Part shown: piece by piece, positions 36,824 to 48,125 of the stretch
Layout of the letters: every line of letters begins with the position of its first letter
Position numbering within the stretch: position 1 is the first letter of the stretch
Source: Arthrobacter sp. Soil782
GTDB lineage: Bacteria; Actinomycetota; Actinomycetes; Actinomycetales; Micrococcaceae
Length of the DNA stretch: 64,000 nt
Assembly (NCBI RefSeq): GCF_001428435.1
Contig: NZ_LMSO01000001.1
Location: 1,096,653-1,160,652 of the forward strand
Reading direction: 5' to 3'
Program-made: the position numbers and the translations under genes
The notes under the pieces: generated by a model
What the model was told of the DNA's origin: nothing
The model's database searches: none
The model's input: the letters and a program-made list of their open reading frames with translations, nothing else

Positions 36824-37681
36824 ATGACAACTACATTTTCCGCTGGCATCGATGACCAGCAGCAGACAACACGGAAACTCATTGCCCTCGATGTTGACGG
36901 GACCCTTGTGGACCACGAGGGGCTCATGTCGGACGAGGTCCGCACCGCGGCCAGCGCCGTCGTGGATGCCGGCCACGAGGTGGTGATTGCTACCGGCAGA
37001 TCGCTCGGCGCCACCCTGCCCATTATCGAGAAGATCGGGCTTACTCGCGGTCATGCCGTGTGCTCCAACGGCGGCGTCACTCTTCGCATCGATGTGGACG
37101 AGTTCGAGGACGGCTATGAAGTCGTCAACCGGGTGGTCTTCGACCCGCGACCGGCGCTGGTGGCCCTGCGAAAATGCCTTCCCTCGGCCAAGTTCGCCCT
37201 CGAGGATGATGAGGGCCGCTTCCTTTCCACCGAGCGGTTCCAGGATGCGAGTTTCGGAGCAGAGGCAGAAAGCGTTGACTTCCAGCGGATGCTGCGGGCG
37301 CGGGCCGTCCGGGTGGTGGTGTTCAGTACGGACAGCACGGCCGAGGAGTTCGGCGAAGCCGTCGAATCCATCGGACTCCACGGTGTTACCTACTCGGTAG
37401 GGTGGACCGCCTGGCTGGACATTGCAGCTGCGGGCGTCACGAAGGCCAGCGCGCTTGAGCTGGTCCGTCGGAGGCTGGACGTCGATCCCTCCGAAACCGT
37501 TGCCATCGGTGACGGCCGCAATGACATTGAGATGCTTTCCTGGGCAGCGCGCGGGGTTGCGATGGGCCAGGCCCCTGAAGAGGTGCTGGCGGCGGCTTCC
37601 GAGGTGACGGCTTCGGTGTACGACGACGGCGCCGCGAAGATCCTGCGCTCCCTCACCCGGACGGGACAGAACGAGCGCTAG
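36824..37681 (+). CDS. HAD-superfamily (Cof-type) phosphatase
   Basis: A 285-residue HAD IIB hydrolase. Motif I is LIALDVDGTLVDHEG, motif II ATGRSLG, the cap domain spans ~residues 90–200, the motif III lysine is in VTKASALELV, and motif IV is GDGRNDIEMLSWA. It resembles the HAD gene at 17984 and is a second, distinct member. The substrate is unknown. Its stop overlaps the stop of the convergent SatD-like gene by two to three bases. Confidence 0.9.
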   Translation: MTTTFSAGIDDQQQTTRKLIALDVDGTLVDHEGLMSDEVRTAASAVVDAGHEVVIATGRSLGATLPIIEKIGLTRGHAVCSNGGVTLRIDVDEFEDGYEVVNRVVFDPRPALVALRKCLPSAKFALEDDEGRFLSTERFQDASFGAEAESVDFQRMLRARAVRVVVFSTDSTAEEFGEAVESIGLHGVTYSVGWTAWLDIAAAGVTKASALELVRRRLDVDPSETVAIGDGRNDIEMLSWAARGVAMGQAPEEVLAAASEVTASVYDDGAAKILRSLTRTGQNER

Positions 37682-38307
37682 TACGCCAGCGATGCCGGCG
37701 GCAGCGCCGCCGGGCCGTACACCAGGTCCAGCAGCCGGGCGGCTGCGGGACGGGTGGCCCACTCTTCCATCCAGTGTGAACGGATGACGGCCTTGCTCAC
37801 TGCCTGGGTGGTGATTCCCAGCTCCTGGGCAATCAGTTTCTGCTGCCCGCGGGCTCCCGGTGTCATGAGGTCCAGGACATTCCACTCCGCGTCGGTGCGC
37901 GTGTAGACAATCTGCCCCAAAAGCCGCAGAACCGCTTCCGCCTCGGCCGAAACCTCCGAGTCGGGGCCTTCCACCGCGAGCGGGATCCGCTCACCAGTCT
38001 TCTGCGCCCGGTTCACCGCTCTGCGCGAGTACACCAGGCCGTACCCCTCGGCGTCGGTGATGCGTTCAGGCAGGGGGGAATGGACCTCTCCGACGCCGAT
38101 CCCGACGTGCCAGCGCCGGTACCGGATCGCTTTCAGCGCCACATCGACGGCAACCCCGGCGCTGCCCACAACGCCCTGCAGCTCGTCGCCCACCGAGCGT
38201 TGAAACGGCACCACCGTGTCGATGAACCGGAACTCACGCAGCAGCTCGGGCACCAGGTCACCCACGTCGCGGGAATCGCGCTGATTGATGGTGACCACGA
38301 ACAGCAT
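37678..38307 (-). CDS. SatD-like protein with C-terminal helix-turn-helix
   Basis: A 209-residue protein. The N-terminal half (FVVTINQRDSRDVGDLVPEL, VVPFQRSVGDELQGVV, RYRRWHVGIGVGEVH) resembles the SatD family. The C-terminal part holds a helix-turn-helix, KLIAQELGITTQAVSKAVIRS, so DNA binding is likely. The ATG at 38305–38307 lies 22 bases downstream of a perfect 14-bp inverted repeat, a candidate operator. Family function is not established; autoregulation is an inference. Confidence 0.7.
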   Translation of the reverse strand: MLFVVTINQRDSRDVGDLVPELLREFRFIDTVVPFQRSVGDELQGVVGSAGVAVDVALKAIRYRRWHVGIGVGEVHSPLPERITDAEGYGLVYSRRAVNRAQKTGERIPLAVEGPDSEVSAEAEAVLRLLGQIVYTRTDAEWNVLDLMTPGARGQQKLIAQELGITTQAVSKAVIRSHWMEEWATRPAAARLLDLVYGPAALPPASLAY

Positions 38308-38328
38308 GACCCCAGTATGACCGAGGTA

Positions 38329-38364
38329 GCCCTCGAATCAACCGATTTGCGTTGATTCGAGGGC
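38329..38364. promoter_or_regulatory. Perfect 14-bp inverted repeat before the SatD-like gene
   Basis: GCCCTCGAATCAAC at 38329–38342 and its exact complement at 38351–38364 flank an 8-base centre. It occupies the gap between ppa and the SatD-like gene, both leftward. It could terminate ppa, but no T-run follows on the minus strand and the stem is only moderately GC-rich, so an operator is at least as likely. Confidence 0.6.
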
Positions 38365-38395
38365 TGTGTTTGGTATGGAACTATCCGGTCAGGAA

Positions 38396-38968
38396 CTACC
38401 GGCCCTGCGGATCATTGTCAGCGTTGTCGGTGTCGGTGTCGACAGCGCGCCCCTGCGGCTCGTCCTCTTCACTTGCTTCACCCAGAGCCTGGAAACGCTT
38501 CAGTGATGCCTCAACTTCTGCCTCTGCGGCCTCGCGGCCCTCCCAATCAGCGGCTTCAACCCACTTGCCCGGCTCCAGATCCTTGTACTTCCGGAAGAAG
38601 TGCTCGATCTCATCCAGCAGGAACTTGGAAACGTCTCCGAGATCCTGGATGTGGTCGAAGCGGGCATCAACGGGGACACACAGTACTTTGGCGTCTCCGC
38701 CGCCGTCGTCCACCATGTTGAAAACGCCGATCGGGCGGGACTCAACCAGGACTCCCGGGATGAGGTCGAAGTCCTGCAGCAAAACCAGGGCGTCCAGCGG
38801 ATCTCCATCTTCGCCCAGCGTGTTCTCGAAGTAGCCGTAATGCGTGGGGTACTGCATCGAGGTGAAGAGCACGCGATCCAGCCGGAGGCGGTGGGTCTCG
38901 TGGTCGATCTCATACTTGACGCGTGATCCCTTGGGGATCTCAATGGTGACGTCGAGCTTCATTGCCAT
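38396..38968 (-). CDS. ppa: Inorganic pyrophosphatase (family I)
   Basis: Soluble family I pyrophosphatase of 190 residues. Active-site elements are [38 protein letters not shown] with the metal-binding aspartates, and [13 protein letters not shown] with [11 protein letters not shown]. The core ends near residue 165; a variable, acidic tail ([19 protein letters not shown]) extends it, longer than the usual ~165–175. ATG at 38968 or the next one at 38962 could start it. It is the left end of the conserved actinobacterial block that continues with dacB, divergent. Confidence 0.97.
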   Translation of the reverse strand: MAMKLDVTIEIPKGSRVKYEIDHETHRLRLDRVLFTSMQYPTHYGYFENTLGEDGDPLDALVLLQDFDLIPGVLVESRPIGVFNMVDDGGGDAKVLCVPVDARFDHIQDLGDVSKFLLDEIEHFFRKYKDLEPGKWVEAADWEGREAAEAEVEASLKRFQALGEASEEDEPQGRAVDTDTDNADNDPQGR

Positions 38969-39133
38969 GTGGAACTCCTGCGGTCAGCGGTTGCTAAGTG
39001 AAAACGTTGGCCGGGCTGCCGAACCACCCGCAGCCCCCATCTACTGTTAAAGATATAGGCCGCCGCCCGCATCATCGATTCGTGTCCGGAGCCGATCCCT
39101 TCAGTTCCAGCATGAGCCTTTCGAGAGGACGCC

Positions 39134-40561
39134 ATGAACCGCAGCGCCAGGGTGTTCACTAGCCTGTTGCTTGCCCTGGTTCTCGGAGTGCTAGCGGTCC
39201 CTGTCGGTTTCCATTACGGCCCGCAGGTTGCGGAGCTGGTCACCGGCCCGCCTCCGCAGGTGGAACCGGAAATCCCGGTCATCCAACAAACGCCGGACGA
39301 CGTTGCCGCCCCCACGCTCGTCAGCCAGCTGGACGCACAGGCGCCGGTGCCGGTTCCGGACGTTCTTGCCCCCCTGCTCGCCGCCGCACTGGAGGTTTCG
39401 GGCGGGACCCCGGTGACCGGCGTCGTGCTTGATGCGCTGACCGGCGAGGTGCTTTTTGACCGGGGCGGAGGGGAACTGCAGCTTCCCGCCTCGAACATCA
39501 AGATCCTCACTGCCACCGCGGCGCTGGCCAAACTCGATCCGAATCAGCGGTTGGCCACCTCGGTGCTCACTGGAGGCGCCGGCGGGGAAGGCGTGCTGGT
39601 GTTGCGTGGAGGAGGGGACGTCCTCCTCGGGTCCGGAGAGTCCGATGCCGGGAGCGTTATCGGCCATGCTGGTCTTGCCACACTCGCCCGGGAGACGGCC
39701 GCCGAGCTCGACGGCGATAGCCCGTACCGCCTCGTGATTGACGACTCGCTCTTTGTCGGGGACGTCCTCAACCCCAGCTGGCAGCCCGGTGACGTGCAGG
39801 CCGGCGAGATTGCGCCGATCTATCCTCTCGCCATCAACTCGTCCTGGACGGATGAGTCGAAGCAGTCCGGCGCGAGGGCGGCGGATGCGGCACTGGCTGC
39901 GGCCACCGTATTCCGGGAGGCGCTTCTTGCCGCTGGCGTGCAGGTTGAGGAGGGCATCGAGCGGCAGGTTGCGGGTGAGGACGCGGAGGAGGTGGCGTCG
40001 GTCGAGTCGGCGACGGTCGAAGCGCTGGTCGAACACATGCTCCGCACCTCGGACAACTACCTTGCCGAGGTGCTCGCCCGGCTCGCGGCAGAGGCAAGCG
40101 GCAGGCCGGCGTCGTTTGGCGGGGGGCTCGAAACGATCGCCGAGGTGATCACCGGGCTCGAAGTGCAGACAGAGGAAATGGTGCTTGGAGATGCCTCAGG
40201 CCTTTCGCCCAGGAACCGAATCAGCCCGCGGCAGCTCTCGGACGTGGTGCGCACGCTGCTCCGCTCCGACAACCGGGCCCTGCGGCACGTGCTGCACGGC
40301 CTTCCCGTGGCCAGCCTCTCCGGCACGCTGGCGGACCGCTACAACGACGACGACGCCCCCACTTTCGCCGGCGCGGGCCTGGTCCGCGCCAAGACCGGAA
40401 CCCTCAACGCGGTGACTGCCCTCAGCGGTCACGTGGTGTCAGTTGATGGCCGCCTGCTGGTGTTCTCGTTTATTGCGAGCGGCCTTGACGGGACCACGGA
40501 GCCGGCACGGGCCGCGGTGGACAGAGCAGCCGCTGTCCTTGCCACCTGCGGGTGCCGCTGA
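39134..40561 (+). CDS. dacB: D-alanyl-D-alanine carboxypeptidase/endopeptidase (PBP4 family)
   Basis: A 475-residue class C low-molecular-mass penicillin-binding protein (S13). An N-terminal membrane segment or signal (RVFTSLLLALVLGVLAVPVG) exports it. Catalytic motifs are SNIK (S120–K123), SDN (S306–N308, RTSDNYLAE) and KTG (K420–G422, VRAKTGTLNAV). It trims D-Ala from peptidoglycan stem peptides or cleaves cross-links. ATG at 39134 follows GAGAGGA. Gene position next to ppa and the zinc metalloprotease matches other actinobacteria. Confidence 0.95.
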   Translation: MNRSARVFTSLLLALVLGVLAVPVGFHYGPQVAELVTGPPPQVEPEIPVIQQTPDDVAAPTLVSQLDAQAPVPVPDVLAPLLAAALEVSGGTPVTGVVLDALTGEVLFDRGGGELQLPASNIKILTATAALAKLDPNQRLATSVLTGGAGGEGVLVLRGGGDVLLGSGESDAGSVIGHAGLATLARETAAELDGDSPYRLVIDDSLFVGDVLNPSWQPGDVQAGEIAPIYPLAINSSWTDESKQSGARAADAALAAATVFREALLAAGVQVEEGIERQVAGEDAEEVASVESATVEALVEHMLRTSDNYLAEVLARLAAEASGRPASFGGGLETIAEVITGLEVQTEEMVLGDASGLSPRNRISPRQLSDVVRTLLRSDNRALRHVLHGLPVASLSGTLADRYNDDDAPTFAGAGLVRAKTGTLNAVTALSGHVVSVDGRLLVFSFIASGLDGTTEPARAAVDRAAAVLATCGCR

Positions 40562-40608
40562 ACCCCGGTGTGCACACTGGGTGGACTCCGCCAAGCGGCC
40601 TACCAGAC

Positions 40609-40614
40609 TAATGT
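40609..40614 (+). promoter_or_regulatory. Candidate -10 box (TAATGT) for the metalloprotease
   Basis: TAATGT ends 6 bases before ATG 40621, fitting a leaderless mRNA. A near-perfect 18-base palindrome centred on GTGTGCACAC (40564–40581) lies about 28 bases further upstream and could bind a regulator. Confidence 0.45.
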
Positions 40615-40620
40615 GGTCGA

Positions 40621-41739
40621 ATGGCCACCATGGACAGCAACGCCCCGCTTCAGCTCGTCAACTGGGATCTGGCCGCCAGCAGCGCGGCGAAACTGGCGCC
40701 TCCGGGCCCCAAACTGAGCGCCGGGGAAGTCCGGGACGCCGTAGCGAACCTCCGGGAACTGGCTGATCTCTCCGTTGAGCACGTTCACCGGATCACGGGC
40801 CTCGAGGCGGCGCGGGACCTGCGGGATTCGGAGCTGATCATCGTGGACCGCGCATCGTGGGCCAAGGCCAACACCCAGAGCTTCAAGGTGCTGATGGCGC
40901 CGGCGATCGAGCACCTTGCGCAGACCAAAGCCGAGCAACTGAAGGCGGCCAACGCGGCCCTCGGCGGCGCCGTGACGGGCGCCCAGATGGGTGCGATCCT
41001 CGCCTTTCTCTCGAGCAAGGTCCTCGGGCAGTATGATCCGTTCGTCGCCTCCAGCCGCGGGCCCGGCGGGCGCCTGATGCTCGTGGCGCCCAACATCGTC
41101 TCCGTTGAGCGTGAACTGAACGTGGAGCCCGCCGACTTCCGGCTGTGGGTGTGCCTGCACGAGCAGACCCACCGGGTGCAGTTCGCTGCCGCTCCGTGGC
41201 TCAAGGACCACATGTTGGAGCACATCTCCAAACTCACCGTCGGCCTGGCGGACAAGGCCGAAACCCTGGCGGAGCGGCTCACCAACGCGCTGAAGTCGCT
41301 GCCAACACGCAGCCAGAACGGTAAGGAACAGGACGACGACGGCGTGCCCCCGAGCGATGGCGGCATCCTCTCCCTGCTCCAGGAACCTGAAGACAAGGCC
41401 CGGCTCTCCCACCTCACCGCCGTCATGAGCCTGCTCGAAGGACACGCGAATGTGGTGATGGACGCGGTTGATTCCAGCATCGTGCCTACCGTGAAGACCA
41501 TCCGCCGCCGGTTCAACGCACGAGGCAAAACCCGTGGACCGGTCGAGAAGTTCATCCGCCGCCTATTGGGCCTGGATGCGAAAATGCGCCAGTACAGCGA
41601 CGGGGCACGCTTCGTCCGCGCGGTCGTGGACGCCGTCGGTATGGAAGGGTTCAACCGGGTGTGGGAGCAAGCGGAGAACCTGCCCACCGAAAAGGAGATC
41701 CACGCGCCCAGGGAGTGGATCACCCGGATGGGGCTGTGA
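40621..41739 (+). CDS. DUF2342 zinc-dependent metalloprotease-like protein
   Basis: A 372-residue member of the actinobacterial DUF2342 family, sometimes labelled as F420-associated because of gene context in other species. The zinc-ligand motif HEQTH is at H180–H184 (CLHEQTHRVQF), followed by a helix LLEGHANVVMDAVD that supplies further ligands. The N-terminal part is helical. No signal peptide is present, so it is cytoplasmic. Proteolytic activity is inferred from the HExxH motif only. Its TGA overlaps the tilS GTG, so the genes are coupled. Confidence 0.88.
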   Translation: MATMDSNAPLQLVNWDLAASSAAKLAPPGPKLSAGEVRDAVANLRELADLSVEHVHRITGLEAARDLRDSELIIVDRASWAKANTQSFKVLMAPAIEHLAQTKAEQLKAANAALGGAVTGAQMGAILAFLSSKVLGQYDPFVASSRGPGGRLMLVAPNIVSVERELNVEPADFRLWVCLHEQTHRVQFAAAPWLKDHMLEHISKLTVGLADKAETLAERLTNALKSLPTRSQNGKEQDDDGVPPSDGGILSLLQEPEDKARLSHLTAVMSLLEGHANVVMDAVDSSIVPTVKTIRRRFNARGKTRGPVEKFIRRLLGLDAKMRQYSDGARFVRAVVDAVGMEGFNRVWEQAENLPTEKEIHAPREWITRMGL

Positions 41740-42815
41740 GCCGCCGGCCGCGGCTCAGCCCTACGGTCGGCACGGCGAGAAACCTGGTCCGCGCCGCGCT
41801 CGAGGATGCGCAGGTTTCCGAGGGATCGCTGATCCTGGTTGCGTGCAGCGGCGGAACCGACTCACTCGCGCTCGCCGTTACGGCGGCGTACTTCGCGCAG
41901 ACCGGTCAGTACCGGGTGGGTGCCGTCGTCGTCGATCATGGTTTGCAGCAGGGCAGTGCGGACGTAGCGGAGGCTGCGCGCTCCCAACTGGCGGGTCTGG
42001 GCCTTGAACCGGTGGAGGTGCGCCGGGTTGAGGTGGCAACAGCTGGAATGGGTCCGGAAGCCGCAGCACGGACCGCTCGTTACGGGGCTCTCGACGCCGC
42101 CGTCGAACAGCACCGCGCCGCCGCAGTTCTGCTCGGCCATACCCTCGATGACCAGGCCGAACAGGTACTCCTCGGTCTCTCCAGGGGTTCGGGAACCCGC
42201 TCATTGAGCGGCATGCCCCCGCGCAGAGGGGTTTACCTTCGACCGTTCCTCGCCCTCCGGCGCATTCAGACGGAGGAGATCTGCCGGTTCACTGGTCTTG
42301 ACCCGTGGCATGATCCGACCAACGCGGACCCTTCCCTGATGCGCTCACGCGTACGCACGCGGGTGCTCCCTTTCCTGGAGGACGAGCTAGGCCCCGGAAT
42401 CGCAGAGTCCCTGTACCGGACGTCGCGGATCCTCTCCCAGGACGCCGCCTACCTGGACGAGCTCGCAGAGGTCGAGTACGGCCGGCTCAGAAAGACTGCA
42501 GGCAGTAGGGAACCGGGGAAAGAAGAGCACGACGGCGGCAGCCTCCTCCTGTCCGAAGAGGGCCTGCGCGCCCTTCCGCCCGCTCTCCGGCAGCGGGTCC
42601 TGGCGCTCGCCGTCGTCGAACTCGGCGGAATTCAACCAAGCTTCGAACGCCTGTTGGCCGCAGAGAACCTGTTGCGGCGCACCGGATCGGCGGGTCCAGT
42701 GCAGCTCGGCGGCAGCGTGAGCGCCTACCGGCAGGTCAGGGGTGCAGGGGTTCCCCAAGGCCACTCAAGCTATGGCAGTCTTGTCCTTAGGAAAAACCTC
42801 ACAATCCGGGAGTAA
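41736..42815 (+). CDS. tilS: tRNA(Ile)-lysidine synthase
   Basis: A 359-residue N-type ATP pyrophosphatase that converts the CAU-anticodon wobble cytidine of tRNA-Ile to lysidine. The PP-loop SGGTDS is at 38–43 (LVACSGGTDSLALA). HTLDDQAEQVLLGLSRGSG and the substrate region WHDPTNADPSLMRSRVRTRV are also typical. The C-terminal region is short, as in other actinobacteria. GTG at 41736 is chosen because it overlaps the upstream stop and starts the alignable part; an upstream ATG would run over the metalloprotease gene. Confidence 0.95.
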   Translation: MSRRPRLSPTVGTARNLVRAALEDAQVSEGSLILVACSGGTDSLALAVTAAYFAQTGQYRVGAVVVDHGLQQGSADVAEAARSQLAGLGLEPVEVRRVEVATAGMGPEAAARTARYGALDAAVEQHRAAAVLLGHTLDDQAEQVLLGLSRGSGTRSLSGMPPRRGVYLRPFLALRRIQTEEICRFTGLDPWHDPTNADPSLMRSRVRTRVLPFLEDELGPGIAESLYRTSRILSQDAAYLDELAEVEYGRLRKTAGSREPGKEEHDGGSLLLSEEGLRALPPALRQRVLALAVVELGGIQPSFERLLAAENLLRRTGSAGPVQLGGSVSAYRQVRGAGVPQGHSSYGSLVLRKNLTIRE

Positions 42816-42818
42816 TTG

Positions 42819-43370
42819 GTGGATTCACAAGACGTCCAGTCGGACCTAAAGCACGTTCTCTACACCAAGGAAGAGATTCAGCAACGGGTCCAGGAACTGG
42901 CCGCGGAAATCGACCGCGATTACGCCGGCCGGGACGTCCTCATCGTGGGAGTGCTCAAGGGTGCGGTGATGGTCATGGCTGATCTGGCACGCGCCATGCA
43001 CTCGCATGTCACCATGGACTGGATGGCCGTTTCCTCCTACGGTTCGGGAACGCAGTCCTCCGGTGTGGTCCGGATTCTCAAGGACCTCGAGACAGACCTC
43101 ATGGGCAAGCACGTCCTGATCGTCGAGGACATCATTGATTCGGGGCTCACCCTGTCCTGGCTGAAAGCCAACCTGCTCTCACGCGGTCCCGCTTCCGTCG
43201 AGATCTGCACTTTGCTCCGCAAGCCTGACGCCGCAAAGGTAGCGATCGACGTGAAGTATGTCGGCTATGACATCCCGAACGAGTTCGTGGTGGGCTACGG
43301 CCTGGGCTTCGCCGAGAAGTACCGCAATCTGGACTTCATCGGTACCCTCGCGCCGCACGTCTACGAATAG
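42819..43370 (+). CDS. hpt: Hypoxanthine phosphoribosyltransferase
   Basis: A 183-residue purine-salvage enzyme that makes IMP and GMP from hypoxanthine or guanine and PRPP. It has VLKGAVMVMADLARAM, SYGSGTQSSGVVRILKDL, the PRPP loop VLIVEDIIDSGLTLSWL, and the base-binding YVGYDIPNEFVVGYGLGFAE. The start is TTG 42816 or GTG 42819; GTG is preferred. It follows tilS by 3 bases and is probably coupled with it. A short GGCGGG hairpin follows the stop at ~43382–43395. Confidence 0.97.
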   Translation: MDSQDVQSDLKHVLYTKEEIQQRVQELAAEIDRDYAGRDVLIVGVLKGAVMVMADLARAMHSHVTMDWMAVSSYGSGTQSSGVVRILKDLETDLMGKHVLIVEDIIDSGLTLSWLKANLLSRGPASVEICTLLRKPDAAKVAIDVKYVGYDIPNEFVVGYGLGFAEKYRNLDFIGTLAPHVYE

Positions 43371-43556
43371 CTCCGCAGGTGGGCGGGAACCCGCCTGTAC
43401 GCCCAGAGGGAACTTTCCACCGCGGGTGCGCGTGGATTCTGGAGAGAATGTAAAGCTGGTAGCACATTTCGGGCGCGCCGCTTTGGGCGATCCGCAGGTG
43501 GACGAGCGCTATGTGGCAGTTAATCAGGAGGGACAGGGCACTGCGCCCTGAGTTGA

Positions 43557-45662
<2,106 letters not shown>

Positions 45663-45685
45663 CAGGTCGGCCACAGGGGCCGGGA

Positions 45686-45691
45686 TAGGAT
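45686..45691 (+). promoter_or_regulatory. Candidate -10 box (TAGGAT) for folE
   Basis: TAGGAT ends 7 bases before GTG 45699. It suggests that the folate genes have their own promoter inside the larger block and start leaderless. Confidence 0.45.
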
Positions 45692-45698
45692 TCTTGGC

Positions 45699-46316
45699 GT
45701 GACCGATTTTGACGATCAAATGGTTGATGTGGCTCTCGCGGCCAGCGGTTCAACGGTGGACCAGCCGAGAATCGAGCGGGCAGTCCGGGAGATCCTCGCC
45801 GCCATCGGCGAGGATCCTGACAGGGACGGCCTCGTGCAAACACCCAAACGGGTGGCCCGCGCGTACGCGGAATTCTTCGCGGGACTTCACCAGCATCCCA
45901 AGGATGTCCTTTCGACCACCTTTGATCTGGACCACGAAGAGCTGGTGCTCGTCAAAGACATCCCGTTCTATTCGACGTGCGAGCATCACCTTGTCCCGTT
46001 TCACGGTTCAGCGCATATCGGGTACATTCCCTCAGACGACGGAAAAATCACAGGCCTGAGCAAACTGGCGCGGCTGGTGGAGATTTATGCGCGGCGTCCG
46101 CAGGTGCAGGAGCGCCTCACCACGCAGATCGTGGATGCGATGATGGAGCACCTGCAGCCGAAGGGCGCGATCGTGGTCATCGAATGTGAGCATATGTGCA
46201 TGTCGATGCGCGGCATCCGCAAGCCGGGAGCCAAAACGGTCACTTCAGCGGTGCGCGGACAGGTGCGGGAAGCCGCCACGCGCGCCGAGGCCATGAGCCT
46301 GATACTTGGAAGATAG
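45699..46316 (+). CDS. folE: GTP cyclohydrolase I
   Basis: A 205-residue enzyme for the first step of tetrahydrofolate synthesis, GTP to dihydroneopterin triphosphate and formate. It shows [17 protein letters not shown], the zinc-site [40 protein letters not shown] and the second Cys/His region [13 protein letters not shown]. Length is typical. It opens the folE–folP–folB–folK cluster. Confidence 0.97.
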   Translation: MTDFDDQMVDVALAASGSTVDQPRIERAVREILAAIGEDPDRDGLVQTPKRVARAYAEFFAGLHQHPKDVLSTTFDLDHEELVLVKDIPFYSTCEHHLVPFHGSAHIGYIPSDDGKITGLSKLARLVEIYARRPQVQERLTTQIVDAMMEHLQPKGAIVVIECEHMCMSMRGIRKPGAKTVTSAVRGQVREAATRAEAMSLILGR

Positions 46317-46330
46317 GACACAGCAACCTT

Positions 46331-47236
46331 ATGGATTCACTCGCGGCAGCCCCAGGAACCGGACCGGCAACCTCTCCCATTCCCGTCCTGCGGCCATCCC
46401 GGGTTCGCAAGTCCTTCGCGGACCTGCCGACGGACCGGGCGCTGGTGATGGGAATCCTCAATGTCACCCCTGATTCCTTCAGCGACGGCGGCAAGTTCGC
46501 AACGGCAGATGAAGCCATTGCTGAAGGGCTGCGCATGCATTACGCCGGAGCGGACATCGTGGACGTCGGCGGAGAATCGACCCGCCCCAACGCTGACCGC
46601 ATCACCGTAGATGAGGAGCAGCAGCGCATCATTCCGGTTGTCGAGGCTCTGGTGAAGGCGGGCGCGCTGGTCAGTGTCGACACCATGCATGCGGCCACTG
46701 CAGCCAGGGCGATTGACGCCGGCGCCGCCATTGTGAACGATGTGTCCGGGCTGGATTTCGATCCGGACATGCCGGGACTGATCGCCGAAAGCGGCGTCCA
46801 CTACGTCCTGATGCACCAGCGCGGCAATCCGCAAACCATGGATTCCCTTGCCAACTATGATGACGTCGTTGAAGACGTCATCTCCGAACTCACGGACATC
46901 CGGGACAAGTTCTACGCCGCCGGTGTAACCCCGGAACAGATCATCCTGGATCCCGGAATCGGCTTCGCCAAGAAGGAAGACCACAACTGGGCACTGTTGC
47001 GCGCACTGGACCGATTTGACGTGCTCGGTCACCGCATTCTGGTGGGAGCCTCCCGCAAGCGGTTCCTCGGAACCCTGCTCAGCGTTGCCGGCAAGGCAGC
47101 AGCTCCCGCCGAGCGCGGTGACGCGAGCGTTGCCGTTTCCGCCCTAGCAGCTGCACACGGCGCTTGGTGCGTCCGTGTGCATGACGTCGGACCGAGCCTG
47201 GATGCGGTCAAGGTCGCCGCAGCCTGGACCAGGTAG
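46331..47236 (+). CDS. folP: Dihydropteroate synthase
   Basis: A 301-residue enzyme that joins p-aminobenzoate to dihydropterin pyrophosphate, the sulfonamide target. It has MGILNVTPDSFSDGGKF, DIVDVGGESTRPNA, SVDTMHAATAARAI, IVNDVSGL, ILDPGIGFAKKEDHN and the phosphate-binding VGASRKRFLG. The ATG at 46331 lies 14 bases after folE. Residues 1–35 form a short N-terminal extension before the barrel. Confidence 0.97.
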   Translation: MDSLAAAPGTGPATSPIPVLRPSRVRKSFADLPTDRALVMGILNVTPDSFSDGGKFATADEAIAEGLRMHYAGADIVDVGGESTRPNADRITVDEEQQRIIPVVEALVKAGALVSVDTMHAATAARAIDAGAAIVNDVSGLDFDPDMPGLIAESGVHYVLMHQRGNPQTMDSLANYDDVVEDVISELTDIRDKFYAAGVTPEQIILDPGIGFAKKEDHNWALLRALDRFDVLGHRILVGASRKRFLGTLLSVAGKAAAPAERGDASVAVSALAAAHGAWCVRVHDVGPSLDAVKVAAAWTR

Positions 47237-47243
47237 ACGGATC

Positions 47244-47627
47244 ATGGCACAAAGTTCTCCCGCCCAGCGGGACAGGATCACACTGACGGGGATTACCGCC
47301 GTCGGGCACCATGGGGTGTTCGAGCATGAGCGCCGTGATGGCCAGCCCTTCATTGTCGACGTGGTGCTTCACCTCGATCTGCGGCCGGCAGGTGAGAGCG
47401 ATGACCTCACGCGCACCGCGCACTACGGCGAACTCGCCGAACAGGTCGTCGAACTCATTACGGGTGAGCCGCTTGATCTCATTGAGGCACTGGCTGAGCG
47501 TATAGCCTCCGCTATTCTTTCCTCGTTCGCCGTGGACGCCGTCGAGGTCATCGTGCACAAACCCAAGGCGCCCATCGAGGTGCCGTTTGGCGACGTCGCC
47601 GTCTCCATCTTCCGGGAGCGCACATGA
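47244..47627 (+). CDS. folB: Dihydroneopterin aldolase
   Basis: A 127-residue enzyme that cleaves dihydroneopterin to 6-hydroxymethyl-dihydropterin and glycolaldehyde. Markers are RITLTGITAVGHHGVFEHER, GQPFIVDVVLHLDL, TRTAHYGELAEQVV and VHKPKAPIEVPFGDVAVSI. It starts 7 bases after folP and overlaps folK by four bases. Confidence 0.96.
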   Translation: MAQSSPAQRDRITLTGITAVGHHGVFEHERRDGQPFIVDVVLHLDLRPAGESDDLTRTAHYGELAEQVVELITGEPLDLIEALAERIASAILSSFAVDAVEVIVHKPKAPIEVPFGDVAVSIFRERT

Positions 47628-48118
47628 GCGGCACGGTGCGATCCATCCTCGCGCTGGGCAGCAATCTCGGCGAAAGCCGCGACACGCTGTCCCTTGCCGT
47701 TGCTGACCTTGTTGACTCCACGAACGTGCGGTTGCGTGAAGTGTCGCCGATCGTGCAGACGAAGGCCGTCGGCGGGCCGGAGCAGCCGGATTACCTCAAC
47801 ATGGTGATCGAGATCGAAACGGACCTCGGGCCGTATGAACTGCTCGAGCACTGTCAGGCCGTTGAGAATAGGCACCACCGGGTCCGCTCTGTCCGGTGGG
47901 GCCCGCGCACTCTCGACGTCGACATCATCACCTACGGCGATCTCGTCTCGGATGACGAAAAGCTGACCCTGCCCCATCCCCGCGCGGCGGAGCGGGCCTT
48001 TGTCCTGCAGCCCTGGGCGTGGATGGACGGAACGGCTACGCTGTCGGGACGCCCGGTCGCGGAGCTTGTCCAGCAGGCAGAAGATCTCCCCGGCCTCGTA
48101 CCGTTCGAGGGGGCCTAG
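47624..48118 (+). CDS. folK: 2-amino-4-hydroxy-6-hydroxymethyldihydropteridine pyrophosphokinase
   Basis: A 164-residue HPPK that transfers pyrophosphate from ATP to hydroxymethyl-dihydropterin. Motifs are ILALGSNLGESRDTL, GGPEQPDYLNMVIEI, RWGPRTLDVDIITYGD and LPHPRAAERAFVLQPWAW. The start overlaps the folB stop (ATGA). Confidence 0.97.
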   Translation: MSGTVRSILALGSNLGESRDTLSLAVADLVDSTNVRLREVSPIVQTKAVGGPEQPDYLNMVIEIETDLGPYELLEHCQAVENRHHRVRSVRWGPRTLDVDIITYGDLVSDDEKLTLPHPRAAERAFVLQPWAWMDGTATLSGRPVAELVQQAEDLPGLVPFEGA

Positions 48119-48125
48119 CAGAGCC

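Noticed and set aside
43432..43551. GTG frame of 39 codons just before ftsH
   Set aside because: No ribosome site, no match I recognise, and the bases are better explained as the ftsH leader.
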